Assembly: GCA_023428695.1 (NCBI GenBank)
Contig: JAEYWY010000017.1
Location: 434,001 to 498,000 of the forward strand
DNA: 64,000 nucleotides
Direction of reading: 5' to 3'
Source: Bacteroidota bacterium
GTDB taxonomy: Bacteria > Bacteroidota > Bacteroidia > Cytophagales > Cyclobacteriaceae
Both the position numbers and the translations under genes were made by a program. Position 1 is the first letter of the stretch, and each line of letters starts with the position of its first letter. Below, one piece after another: positions 35,105 through 43,300 of the stretch. Below the pieces are notes generated by a model, which saw only the letters and a program-made list of their open reading frames with translations, had not been told where the DNA came from and ran no database searches.

Positions 35105-35524
35105 ATGGGTCAGCGGTCGGACAATAACGTATGTCTCCTGGTAACAGACGATCCTGCAGATCAGGCGATATTCGCCCGGGCATTGCGCGATGTATCACCA
35201 AACACGGTGTGCTGCATTGCTGCAAACGGAATAGAGGCGATGGAAATCATGACATCTGAAAGAGTAGTCCCTGATTTTATTTTCGTTGAGTTGAATATGC
35301 CGCACATGGATGGCATCGAATTCCTTCGCCAGGTCAAAGCAAAGTATCCGCTGGGTCAAATTCCCGTGATCGTGCACTCGGGAACACCTCAACCCGAAAA
35401 GTTGCCTTCTATCAAGGAGGCCGGTGCTTCGGCAATTTACTTCAAGGAGTATGACTACGGTGGTGTTTGCAACATCCTTTATCTTTATTTCCTTTCCCAA
35501 CTTTCGCCGTTGCACCTGAATTAG
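35105..35524 (+). CDS. Degenerate single-domain receiver protein
   Basis: A 139-residue receiver domain without output domain. The acidic pair Asp15-Asp16 ('VTDDPADQ'), Ser92 in 'IVHSGT' and Lys114 in 'YFKEYD' are kept. The phosphoacceptor aspartate is replaced by Glu62 in 'IFVELNMPHMDG', so the protein cannot be phosphorylated normally and may be locked in an active-like form. The start at 35105 is chosen because upstream sequence in frame is not protein-like. No kinase is adjacent. Confidence 0.85.
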   Translation: MGQRSDNNVCLLVTDDPADQAIFARALRDVSPNTVCCIAANGIEAMEIMTSERVVPDFIFVELNMPHMDGIEFLRQVKAKYPLGQIPVIVHSGTPQPEKLPSIKEAGASAIYFKEYDYGGVCNILYLYFLSQLSPLHLN

Positions 35525-35599
35525 CAGGTATACGCGGATTCCATTCAGGCATTCTTTTTTTGCCCTGATCGACACAAGTCGACTTTAGACATAGGTACC

Positions 35600-36178
35600 A
35601 TGAGATTTCCTGAACGAATTTCCTGTTCGCTGACGATTGCTATTGCTGCTACGCTGTCGTGTTGTTCCAATACAACCACCTATGATGAAGCGATTCAAAA
35701 GAATCGTGGCAATTTTGAAGATCCTCAACGGCTTGGCGATGCAATCTTTCTGGTTGAAATGAGAAGTCTGAACATGTTTCAACTGGCATTGCTACAACTT
35801 GCCGGGCAATCAGGATACGCCTCCGAAGTCGTCAATCTTGGAAAAGAAGATACCAATCTGTTCAAAACGATTGCTCAGGACCTGACCGAAGTTGCGCGCA
35901 GCGAGGAAGTCCGTCTGCCAACGGAAATGAGCCAGGATCATGCTTCACGACTGGCGGTTATTCGGGAAACCCCGCGCCAGGATTTCGACAGAGCCGTAAT
36001 AACCGAACTTCGAAAGATAAACGAAGCTGCATTGGGTCAGCTCACGTTAATGGCCACTGAAGGGTCCGATCCTGATGTCCGTGCATTCGCCGCACGTAAG
36101 ATCGGCACAATCCGAACCCACCTGAAACGTGTGGTTCAGGTCGAAGACGGATTATTGACTACCGTAAGAGCCGAATAG
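35600..36178 (+). CDS. DUF4142 lipoprotein
   Basis: A 192-residue lipoprotein (lipobox ATLSCC, Cys21 or 22). The helical mature region ('FLVEMRSLNMFQLALLQLAGQSG', 'VVNLGKEDTNLFKTIAQDL', 'AVITELRKINEAALGQLTLMA') fits DUF4142, a ferritin-like four-helix family found in periplasmic proteins of Bacteroidota. The usual 'DY...H' motif is weak, so assignment is moderate. Function unknown, often stress-related. It sits in a run of plus-strand genes but about 75 bp after the receiver gene. Confidence 0.72.
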   Translation: MRFPERISCSLTIAIAATLSCCSNTTTYDEAIQKNRGNFEDPQRLGDAIFLVEMRSLNMFQLALLQLAGQSGYASEVVNLGKEDTNLFKTIAQDLTEVARSEEVRLPTEMSQDHASRLAVIRETPRQDFDRAVITELRKINEAALGQLTLMATEGSDPDVRAFAARKIGTIRTHLKRVVQVEDGLLTTVRAE

Positions 36179-36225
36179 CTACGCGTCGCTTCTCCTTTTT
36201 GCTAAATTGGCGAAAACAAAATTCC

Positions 36226-36525
36226 ATGTTTGCCACTCTCGTACACGTTTACGTAAACAGCGATCGAATTGCTGAATTTATAGAGGCGACGCGTCTCAAT
36301 CATGAGCAGTCGATCAAAGAACCGGGAAATCTCAGGTTTGATGTGCTTCAGGATGATTCTGACCCATCGAAATTCATTCTGTATGAAGTTTATGCAACTC
36401 AGGAGGCTGTCAATGCGCACAAAGAAACGCCGCATTACCTGCAGTGGAGGGACACCGTTGCGTTGTGGATGAGCAAACCGCGTGAAGGCAGGAAACACAC
36501 GTTGTTATTTCCCGCTGCAAAATGA
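36226..36525 (+). CDS. ABM-family monooxygenase-like protein (YgiN/LsrG type)
   Basis: A 99-residue dimeric ferredoxin-like alpha/beta barrel (antibiotic biosynthesis monooxygenase domain). 'LVHVYVNSDRIAEFIEATRLNHEQSIKEPGNLRFDVLQ' and 'FILYEVYATQEAVNAHKETPHYLQW' are clear family features. The start at 36226 is the first ATG; the frame is open slightly further. The stop overlaps the start of the alcohol dehydrogenase gene (ATGA), so both are cotranslated. LsrG relatives modify phospho-AI-2 and others oxidise quinols; the substrate here is unknown. Confidence 0.9.
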   Translation: MFATLVHVYVNSDRIAEFIEATRLNHEQSIKEPGNLRFDVLQDDSDPSKFILYEVYATQEAVNAHKETPHYLQWRDTVALWMSKPREGRKHTLLFPAAK

Positions 36526-37697
36526 AGTCGTTTACGCTTTCACGAACACCGCGGTTGTTTTTCGGAGCAGGTGAGGCCGGGAAACTTATTGGACTTATCC
36601 GGAAGTTCGGGCGATCCATTTTGCTTGTTACCGGCGCAAAGTCATTTGAAGCGTCGTTATTTGCCTCCAGATTCTATGCGGAGGCTGCCGCGAATAGCCT
36701 GGACGTTAGCCGATACACAGTATCTGAAGAGCCTACTCCTGAAATGATAGATGTGATCGTCACCAGTGCGGCGGACAAGCGCGTTGACGTTGTGGTGGCC
36801 ATTGGAGGCGGTAGCGTACTTGACGCAGGTAAGGCGATCTCAGCAATGATACCTCTACGTGAAGCGGTAAAAACCTATTTAGAGGGTGTTGGATCCGGAA
36901 TTCATCCGGGCACAAAGGTTCCGTTCATTGCTGTTCCGACAACCTCTGGAACCGGAAGCGAGGCTACAAAAAATGCAGTCCTCTCTGAAGTTGGTGAACA
37001 TGGGTTCAAGCGTTCGCTCCGCCACGACAACTTCATTCCAAATGTTGCAGTCATCGATCCGTTGCTGATCACGAGTTGTCCTCCGTCGGTTACCGCAACG
37101 TCGGGTATAGACGCATTCACGCAGTTGCTGGAATCCTATGTTTCAACCGGTGCGTCTCCAATTACAGATGCCCTTTGCGTTGAGGGATTAACCAGAGTGC
37201 GCGACTCATTGCAGTTGGCATATCAACAACCTGATAACATCGAGGCAAGATCAGGAATGGCACTCGCGGCTTATTTGTCCGGAATTACGCTTGCAAATGC
37301 CGGACTCGGCCTTGTTCACGGGTATGCATCGTCTGTTGGGGGGCGATTTCCGATTGCGCATGGTGTCATCTGCAGTTCACTGATGTACGCCTGCAACACG
37401 TTGACGATCGACAAACTGACAAAGACAAACAGCAATCCCGAAGCGTTGGCGAAGTTTGCACATGTCGGCAAAATTTTCGCACGCTCAGAATCAAAGAGTG
37501 ATCAATACTATCACGACTTCCTTGTAAACTTCCTTGGTGAGCTGCGCGAGGCACTGAAGATTCCGGCACTCGCTGACGTTGGCGTACCGGAGGGTCTGCT
37601 CGAACAAATAGCTGAGGTCACCGACAACAAATTAAATCCGGTCAGGCTTGACAGCGAGGAACGAACTGAAATCCTGAAGATGGCTATGCGCAACTAA
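36522..37697 (+). CDS. Iron-containing alcohol dehydrogenase
   Basis: A 391-residue cytoplasmic enzyme of the Fe-ADH family. 'VVVAIGGGSVLDAGKAISAM' is the dinucleotide site (about 91-110), 'VPTTSGTGSEAT' follows, and metal ligands are seen as Asp in 'GIDAFTQLLES' and His in 'LVHGYASSVGG' and 'PIAHG'. It oxidises alcohols or reduces aldehydes with NAD(P). It overlaps the ABM gene by 4 nt, so the pair probably handles the same metabolite. The substrate cannot be read from sequence. Confidence 0.94.
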   Translation: MKSFTLSRTPRLFFGAGEAGKLIGLIRKFGRSILLVTGAKSFEASLFASRFYAEAAANSLDVSRYTVSEEPTPEMIDVIVTSAADKRVDVVVAIGGGSVLDAGKAISAMIPLREAVKTYLEGVGSGIHPGTKVPFIAVPTTSGTGSEATKNAVLSEVGEHGFKRSLRHDNFIPNVAVIDPLLITSCPPSVTATSGIDAFTQLLESYVSTGASPITDALCVEGLTRVRDSLQLAYQQPDNIEARSGMALAAYLSGITLANAGLGLVHGYASSVGGRFPIAHGVICSSLMYACNTLTIDKLTKTNSNPEALAKFAHVGKIFARSESKSDQYYHDFLVNFLGELREALKIPALADVGVPEGLLEQIAEVTDNKLNPVRLDSEERTEILKMAMRN

Positions 37698-37800
37698 TCG
37701 ATCGGGAAGCGAATTAGACTCCCGCCTGCACAACTTCGAAGCAGCGATTCACAGTTCCTTCATCTCGGCAACGTTAATTCAAACAAGAAAATCTTTAGAG

Positions 37801-38076
37801 ATGAAGAAGGTCGTCATTCTTCCAATTCTCTTCCTGAGTGCTGTGTGTGGTTTTAGCCAGGAGGATCCGTCGTCGCAAGAGGTATCGGTGAATCGATCCC
37901 TTGAAACATATGCGATACATTCGGATTCCTGTGCGAAGCACACAAACCAAAGTTGTGCCGTGCAGAGAAATCGTTCAAGGGTGACTTCTCGTGAGGGGAA
38001 GATCTTTCATGCACGCGCGCGACGGCCAGTTCCGTCACCCTGCCGAATCCGCCGCCCGATTCGTATTGGTCATTAA
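37801..38076 (+). CDS. Possible small secreted protein
   Basis: A frame of 91 codons starting with a good signal peptide (MKKVVILPILFLSAVCGFSQ) followed by 'EDPSSQEVSVNRS'. The rest is rich in Arg, His and Cys and does not look like a folded domain, so the 3' half may be out of frame. On the other strand 37853-38113 is also open and contains protein-like 'REIRNIFSINDQYESGGGF'. One of the two may be a gene remnant. Confidence 0.35.
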   Translation: MKKVVILPILFLSAVCGFSQEDPSSQEVSVNRSLETYAIHSDSCAKHTNQSCAVQRNRSRVTSREGKIFHARARRPVPSPCRIRRPIRIGH

Positions 38077-38421
38077 TCGAAAATATATTCCGGATTTCCC
38101 TCGCGGGGTCCAATCCTTCATGTTCCCTTCATGATGTCCGGCGATCTTTAAATACTTGATTATTCAAGGCGCGGACGCAAGAAAAAGAGCTCAGGTCCAA
38201 CTTGCTGCCGCTCGTCACCAGTTTACTTAACAGCCTACGTGACTGACGACTAAGTTGTAGAATTGGTTTTAATCGGGGCTTGAGCCGAGTGGGGTTTTAT
38301 AGAAGGGTGTGAGCCATCACACCCTTCATTTTATCCTCAAATCCCTCGCATGTCATTTCGGAGGCTCCCATTGTCGCTTTCCGACCCTGCTTTTCCTGTG
38401 GTTTATATCTACTTTAGCAGC
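38077..38421. other. Gene-free interval with hairpin
   Basis: About 345 bases before the basic secreted protein. The only clear structure is the 11-bp hairpin at 38302-38327. Confidence 0.45.
38302..38333 (+). terminator. Strong hairpin, weak T-tract (possible terminator)
   Basis: GAAGGGTGTGA-GCCA-TCACACCCTTC, perfect 11-bp stem, followed by ATTTTAT. It is 230 nt past the nearest upstream frame, so it may end a small RNA or an untranslated transcript. Confidence 0.55.
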
Positions 38422-38748
38422 ATGAACATAAGGTTTTTTCTGGCCCTTTTCTTTACATTCAATATTCAGGCCCTCTATGCGCAAGATGCGAAAGAGGGGG
38501 AGAAGCAGACTGCCACCGAGACCAAGCCAGATGTAAAACCTGACCAGGAAAAACCAGACCAGAAGGTCAGCAGTAATAAACCCGAGGCTAAACAAAAAGT
38601 GAAGGCTGTTCCTCAAAGCACGCGGCAGGCGAAGCCGACAAAAGTCACGAAGGGACGGCCATCTTCAGCACGACCTTCAGGTGCCCGACCGCCCCAGAGC
38701 GCACGGCCTACTAAACGTCCCGTAAAACCGGGCAATGGCAGAAAATAA
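38422..38748 (+). CDS. Secreted Lys/Pro-rich basic protein
   Basis: A 108-residue protein with signal peptide (MNIRFFLALFFTFNIQALYAQ). The mature part is low in hydrophobic residues and rich in Lys, Pro, Ala, Gln and Arg, ending with repeated 'SARPSGARPPQSARPTKRP'. It is probably disordered and may bind polyanions in the periplasm or at the surface. The barrel gene follows 12 nt later, so it looks like the first gene of a four-gene operon (basic protein, barrel, regulator, kinase). The start at 38422 is chosen over an upstream frame opening because of the signal peptide. Confidence 0.72.
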   Translation: MNIRFFLALFFTFNIQALYAQDAKEGEKQTATETKPDVKPDQEKPDQKVSSNKPEAKQKVKAVPQSTRQAKPTKVTKGRPSSARPSGARPPQSARPTKRPVKPGNGRK

Positions 38749-38760
38749 CGTTGACCAACG

Positions 38761-39774
38761 ATGAAAAAGGGATCACGGTTGCCATCGAGTCGCACGTCTC
38801 TCACAAGCATATTCTTGCTTGTGGTATTCGCCGCGTTTGCAGGCAATGCGTTCGCCATGGTCAATGAAGATTCCCTGATGACGAACAGTCCGGATTCGCT
38901 TGCAAAAGAAAAGAATTATCTTTCATTCGGACTTTCATACGGAAACAACTCGTCATTCCTCGGCAGATATCAGGCGCGTTCGCTGCCGTTTCTGGGAATT
39001 GATGCAACCTATCTTCATAGGTCAGGGTTCTGGATCTCAGCCATGGGTTACGACATTACCGGCTCAACCGACTTCCCGGATGAAGTCGACTTAATGGCTG
39101 GATACAACATCAATATTTCAAGCCGATGGGATGCGTCGGTTAGTTATGGCAGGTACTTCTTCAATGAGAATACGGAACTCGTAAAGTCCTCTGTAGCCAA
39201 CGCCGCATCAGCATCCGTTGGATTTGACTGGTCTATTCTTTATTCCAAAGCCGGGGCCACATACATTTTTGGAAATGACGTCAGCGACATTTTCTTCATC
39301 CTTGATAATTCACGATACTTTGCGTTGGGAAAATTCATCGGCGGAGACGTTTCCATCGATCCACAGTTGAGTATCATTGCAGGCACGCAGACATTCTTCA
39401 GGCAATATCTGATAACGGAAGAAATAACTGTCCCAAAGGGGAAACCATCAAATCCCGGAAACGGCAAAGGCAATGCTGGTGGAAATGGTAACGGAAATGG
39501 AAATGGAAATGGCAATGGGAATAATGGAAATGGGAACGGGAACAACAATGGCACAGAGACAATAATCGAAACCACAGTGATCGAAAGCGAGAGCCGTGCC
39601 TTCAAGATGATGAGCTACGAAGTCAGCCTGCCCATAACATATACGCGTGGCAACTGGACACTGGAAACCAGTGGGAGGTATTCGATTCCCGTCAACTCCC
39701 TGGCCGGATACTTTTCGAAACCTCAATTCTTTTTGACATCCAGTATCTACTATACAATCAACAGCAAAAGATAG
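38761..39774 (+). CDS. Outer-membrane beta-barrel protein with Gly-Asn tract
   Basis: A 337-residue exported protein (signal peptide ending about FAGNAFA). Repeating amphipathic strands with aromatic ends ('YLSFGLSYGNNSSF', 'FWISAMGYDITGS', 'WDASVSYGRYFF', 'LSIIAGTQTFF', 'YEVSLPITYTRGNWTLETSGRYSIP', 'FFLTSSIYYTIN') indicate a small outer-membrane barrel. Between strands, residues about 225-262, is a run of Gly-Asn dipeptides. The gene stops 5 nt before the response regulator gene, suggesting a barrel whose state is linked to the following two-component pair. No family is recognised. Confidence 0.8.
   Translation: MKKGSRLPSSRTSLTSIFLLVVFAAFAGNAFAMVNEDSLMTNSPDSLAKEKNYLSFGLSYGNNSSFLGRYQARSLPFLGIDATYLHRSGFWISAMGYDITGSTDFPDEVDLMAGYNINISSRWDASVSYGRYFFNENTELVKSSVANAASASVGFDWSILYSKAGATYIFGNDVSDIFFILDNSRYFALGKFIGGDVSIDPQLSIIAGTQTFFRQYLITEEITVPKGKPSNPGNGKGNAGGNGNGNGNGNGNGNNGNGNGNNNGTETIIETTVIESESRAFKMMSYEVSLPITYTRGNWTLETSGRYSIPVNSLAGYFSKPQFFLTSSIYYTINSKR
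39457..39552 (+). repeat. GGAAAT-type tandem repeat within barrel gene
   Basis: Hexamers close to GGAAAT, GGCAAT, GGGAAC encode a Gly-Asn tract. Such short repeats can change in copy number by slippage; units of six keep the frame. Confidence 0.8.
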
Positions 39775-39779
39775 CTTGC

Positions 39780-40454
39780 ATGAATGTACTTATCGTTGAA
39801 GATGAAACAAGTCTGGCTGATGAGATCGAGTTGTATCTTACGAAAGAAAACTTCGTTTGTCATAAAGCGTACAATGGACACGACGCGGCCGAAAAACTTG
39901 CCGTGAACCTTTTTGATTTTGTCCTGCTTGACCTCGGATTACCGGACTACGATGGAATGGATCTTCTCCGTGAGGCCAAACTCGCCAATGAAGACGCTGC
40001 ATTTATCATTATCACCGCACGAAATTCTGTGAACGATAAAGTAATGGGTCTGGGCCTCGGCGCCGATGATTACCTTGCAAAGCCTTTTTCGCTGCTCGAA
40101 ATGCACGCACGAATGCAGGCTATCGTCCGCAGAAAGTTTAATCTGAAGAACGCGCAGGTGTGGGTTGGCGGATTTCTTCTCGATATTCCTGCGCGAAAGC
40201 TTACCTACGATGGCAAGGATGTCCCGCTTACGCGAAAAGAATTCGACCTCCTGCATTACCTGGTTTTGCATAAGAACAAGGTACTTACCCGTGTGCAGAT
40301 GATTGAGCATATCTGGGGCAACATCCTCGACGACGTCAGCGATTCAAATTACATCGACGTTCACATCAAGAACATCCGAAAGAAACTCCAGGCTCACGAA
40401 GACTCCCCGTGGCTGGAAACGGTAAGGGGCGTTGGTTACCGTGTAAACCTCTGA
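39780..40454 (+). CDS. OmpR-family response regulator
   Basis: A 224-residue regulator. The receiver has 'VEDE' (7-10), Asp51 in 'FVLLDLGLPDYDGM' and Lys in 'YLAKPFSLLEM'. The winged helix shows 'DVPLTRKEFDLLHYLVLHK', 'VSDSNYIDVHIKNIRKKL' and 'VRGVGYRV', all typical. All functional residues are present. The kinase gene starts 1 nt after the stop, and the barrel gene ends 5 nt before, so the three are one transcript. Probable targets are envelope genes, perhaps the operon itself. Confidence 0.94.
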   Translation: MNVLIVEDETSLADEIELYLTKENFVCHKAYNGHDAAEKLAVNLFDFVLLDLGLPDYDGMDLLREAKLANEDAAFIIITARNSVNDKVMGLGLGADDYLAKPFSLLEMHARMQAIVRRKFNLKNAQVWVGGFLLDIPARKLTYDGKDVPLTRKEFDLLHYLVLHKNKVLTRVQMIEHIWGNILDDVSDSNYIDVHIKNIRKKLQAHEDSPWLETVRGVGYRVNL

Positions 40455-40455
40455 G

Positions 40456-41781
40456 ATGAAGCTTCGGGCGAAATTCGCGCTTTACAACACGCTTTCAAAG
40501 CTCGCCATTATTCTCGTTTTCGTGTTATTGCTTCCCTTGTTGATACGTAACATCACGATCATCAATACCGATCTCGAACTTCAGGCGAAACGCGATCAGG
40601 TGCTGGACATCATCGACGAAGTAGGCATCACGGCGTTTATCGAAGAAGGATCCGGCAGCAGTTATGGCAGTTATAATTTGTTAAAGGAAGAATTTATTTC
40701 TCTGGAACAAAATGATTCTGTCCCGGAGACAAATACAATCGAAAACAGTCCACGGCAGGTAGAAGATGAGATTGTAGAATATCGGGTCTTGATTCATACA
40801 TTTTCGATCCAGGGGAAACAATACATTCTGGAAGTCGCGCGCAGTCTTGCCACAATCCGCGACATCGAATCCACACTGAAAAAATTCGGGCTTTATACGT
40901 TGCTGATTATCTCAATCATTACAACCATAAGCGACTTCGCATTTACGCGTCTGATCCTTTCTCCGCTCAAGAAAGTGATCAGGAAGCTGCGAACTACCCG
41001 GGACCCAACGTCGTTCAATCACGAACGAATCGAGACTACAACCACTGACTTTCAATACCTGGATGAGACTATCCACTCCATGATGGATCGAATGGAGACC
41101 GTCTTCATAAAAGAACGCGAGTTTATTTCGAACGTATCGCATCAGTTGCTTACGCCGGTTTCGATCCTTCAAACCAAGCTTGAAAACCTCCTCAACCACT
41201 CCAGCCTCACCGAAGAGGCCGAGGTCAAGTTAATCGAATCGCAAAAGAGTCTGAGTCGTCTGAAGAGCATCGTTCAAAGCCTTCTTTTGATTTCCAGGAT
41301 TGAAAACAATCAATTCATCCGACAGGATTCAGTTTCAATTCCCGGACTGATCGATGAGGTTCATGAAGAAATTGAAGACCGTCTTGAAATGAAGCACATT
41401 GTTTTCAGAAACGAAAATGTATCACCGTTTGCGTTCAACGGGTGCAACAAGGCGCTGCTGCATACGATGCTTTTTAACCTCATTAACAACGCTATCAAAT
41501 ACACTAATGAAGGCGGGATGATCGAAGTTAGTGGTCAAATCGCCGGAGGAAGTTACGAATTGAGTATCCAGGATAACGGATCGGGTATTGCTCCCGAAAA
41601 CCTGTCGGTGATTTTCAGCCGGTTCAAACAATTCCGCCAATCCGACCACGATAGTCATGGGCTTGGACTGCCGATTGTAAAAACCATTGCAGATTTTCAT
41701 GGTATAGAGGTGCTCGTGAATTCGCGTATTGGATCAGGTACCAAGTTTACGTTGGTCTTCCCACGTTCTGCGGCAGAATAA
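40456..41781 (+). CDS. Sensor histidine kinase
   Basis: A 441-residue membrane kinase. Membrane segments at about 13-31 and 143-165 enclose a periplasmic domain of about 110 residues, followed by a HAMP-like linker. The phosphorylated His229 is in 'SNVSHQLLTPVS', where the usual SHELRTP is altered. The ATPase domain has 'LFNLINNAIKYT', 'DNGSGI' and 'GLGLPIVKTI'. Partner: the regulator just upstream. The periplasmic domain could sense the co-encoded barrel or basic protein, which is inference. Confidence 0.94.
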   Translation: MKLRAKFALYNTLSKLAIILVFVLLLPLLIRNITIINTDLELQAKRDQVLDIIDEVGITAFIEEGSGSSYGSYNLLKEEFISLEQNDSVPETNTIENSPRQVEDEIVEYRVLIHTFSIQGKQYILEVARSLATIRDIESTLKKFGLYTLLIISIITTISDFAFTRLILSPLKKVIRKLRTTRDPTSFNHERIETTTTDFQYLDETIHSMMDRMETVFIKEREFISNVSHQLLTPVSILQTKLENLLNHSSLTEEAEVKLIESQKSLSRLKSIVQSLLLISRIENNQFIRQDSVSIPGLIDEVHEEIEDRLEMKHIVFRNENVSPFAFNGCNKALLHTMLFNLINNAIKYTNEGGMIEVSGQIAGGSYELSIQDNGSGIAPENLSVIFSRFKQFRQSDHDSHGLGLPIVKTIADFHGIEVLVNSRIGSGTKFTLVFPRSAAE

Positions 41782-41865
41782 TAATCAACAATAAAAACGG
41801 AATAACCGGTCATGACCCAGAATGTTCACGAACCGGTCTTTTTACCTTCCTGATGTAGTGTTATC

Positions 41866-43296
41866 TCAGTCTTTTTTGAAAGCAATCACTGATTTCAGAA
41901 TCTCTGATGCAATCGTTCGCTGATTTCGGTCGTCTTTCATGAAATTCAGGTCATTGCTATTCGACAGGTAACCAAGTTCGATTATCGCGGCCGGTGCAGC
42001 GTTGTTTTTCAACACGTAAGGATTTCCCGTTTTTGTTCCGCGGAAACTCATCCCGGTTACGCGTTGAAGCTGGTCATTCAGGCTTTCTGCCAGCCGTTGG
42101 ACTTCTGTGTTACGTTCATTCGCTGCGATCATACAATTTATTCCATTTGTTTCCGGGTCCGAGGGATCGACATTCATATGGAGAGAAAGAAATACATCAG
42201 CGTTATTACGTCTTGAGAAATTTGTCCGATCGGCCAGCGACAAATTGTGATCGCCATCACGGGTAAGAAGGACATTCACTCCAAGTTCCTTGCCGAGAAT
42301 CTGAACTTGTTTCGCAACGGCAAGCGTAATAGTTTTTTCCGAGACACCTGATGATGAAGCGCCTGTATCAGTGCCTCCGTGTGCCGCATCGACTACGAGC
42401 GTTATCGCCGACGATGGTACGAGCGTACGATCCTCACCAACAGAAAATGCAGTAAGGAGGAATACACATAAAGGAACGGCTAACGCATAAACCAGAGCCA
42501 TGGGCCGTGGACTGTTCTTTTTTGTAAGCATAATGATTCGATGTTTAAGGTTGTTTGAAAAAAATTGACTTGCAGGGCCGGGCACATTCACCGGGCCAAA
42601 CTGCGCTAACAAACAGGAAAGATAAATTTCGGGAGAAGGTGACTCGGCGAAGGCTACGTCGTCTGCGTGATATTCATGTTGAAGTTTGATTGAGCGGCGG
42701 ACAAAAATCAATAAAGGATTCATCCAAAGTATAACCACGGCAAGTTCTACGATTACCAGGTCTATCCAATGTTGTTGCTCAATATGAACACGTTCATGAT
42801 CAAATACAGATTGGTCCTTCGATCCCTTTGGCAGAAACACGGTATCAAAGAATGAGAAAGGATTCGAATGTTTGGTCCTGACAACCCTCAATCCATCCAG
42901 CATCTCGTAACTTCCTGAGCGTTCATACACCAGGGCCGCTACGTTTCGAACGAGTCGTACGCCGAGAAAGGCAGCTACTACGATGTACAGTATCGTTCCA
43001 TAACGTTCAATAGCCGGAACGCCGAATTCCAGTACCTGTACAACTCCGTCCTCGTGTATTTCCGGAGCTAGAACACCAGCATCTTCTACATGGTAAATGT
43101 ACTCCGAAATCTGATGTCTCAGACCGGTATCTGTGATTTCGAGTAGCGGAATAACAAATGAAAGCACCAACGTCATCACCAGGTAGTATCGGTTAAGCAC
43201 GAAGAATGTCGTGCGCCGCAACAAACTCCAATACAGGAGGTACCAGACTCCAATGCAAACGCTGACTTCGAACAGGTATGCGAAAAAGTTATTCAT
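41866..43296 (-). CDS. M56 (BlaR1-type) membrane protease fused to N-acetylmuramoyl-L-alanine amidase
   Basis: A 476-residue fusion. Residues 1-284 are the M56 BlaR1/MecR1 part: membrane segments at about 7-25, 36-52, 101-118 and 265-284, with zinc-protease HERVH (167-171) and Glu208 in 'LQHEYHADD'. After the last membrane segment, in the periplasm, where BlaR1 carries its beta-lactam sensor, lies an Amidase_3 domain (298-475) with zinc ligands His306 (DAAHGG), Glu320 (SEKT) and His373 (SLHMN) and catalytic Glu440 (IIELGYLSN). Both active sites look intact. It lies just after the BlaI-type repressor gene (4-bp gap) and should cleave or release that repressor when peptidoglycan or a cell-wall signal is bound. 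This role is inference. Confidence 0.93.
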   Translation of the reverse strand: MNNFFAYLFEVSVCIGVWYLLYWSLLRRTTFFVLNRYYLVMTLVLSFVIPLLEITDTGLRHQISEYIYHVEDAGVLAPEIHEDGVVQVLEFGVPAIERYGTILYIVVAAFLGVRLVRNVAALVYERSGSYEMLDGLRVVRTKHSNPFSFFDTVFLPKGSKDQSVFDHERVHIEQQHWIDLVIVELAVVILWMNPLLIFVRRSIKLQHEYHADDVAFAESPSPEIYLSCLLAQFGPVNVPGPASQFFSNNLKHRIIMLTKKNSPRPMALVYALAVPLCVFLLTAFSVGEDRTLVPSSAITLVVDAAHGGTDTGASSSGVSEKTITLAVAKQVQILGKELGVNVLLTRDGDHNLSLADRTNFSRRNNADVFLSLHMNVDPSDPETNGINCMIAANERNTEVQRLAESLNDQLQRVTGMSFRGTKTGNPYVLKNNAAPAAIIELGYLSNSNDLNFMKDDRNQRTIASEILKSVIAFKKD

Positions 43297-43300
43297 CTCG

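Noticed and set aside
38761..39774. Gly-Asn tract as CRISPR or phage repeat
   Set aside because: The repeat is within a coding frame, in units of six, with no spacers.
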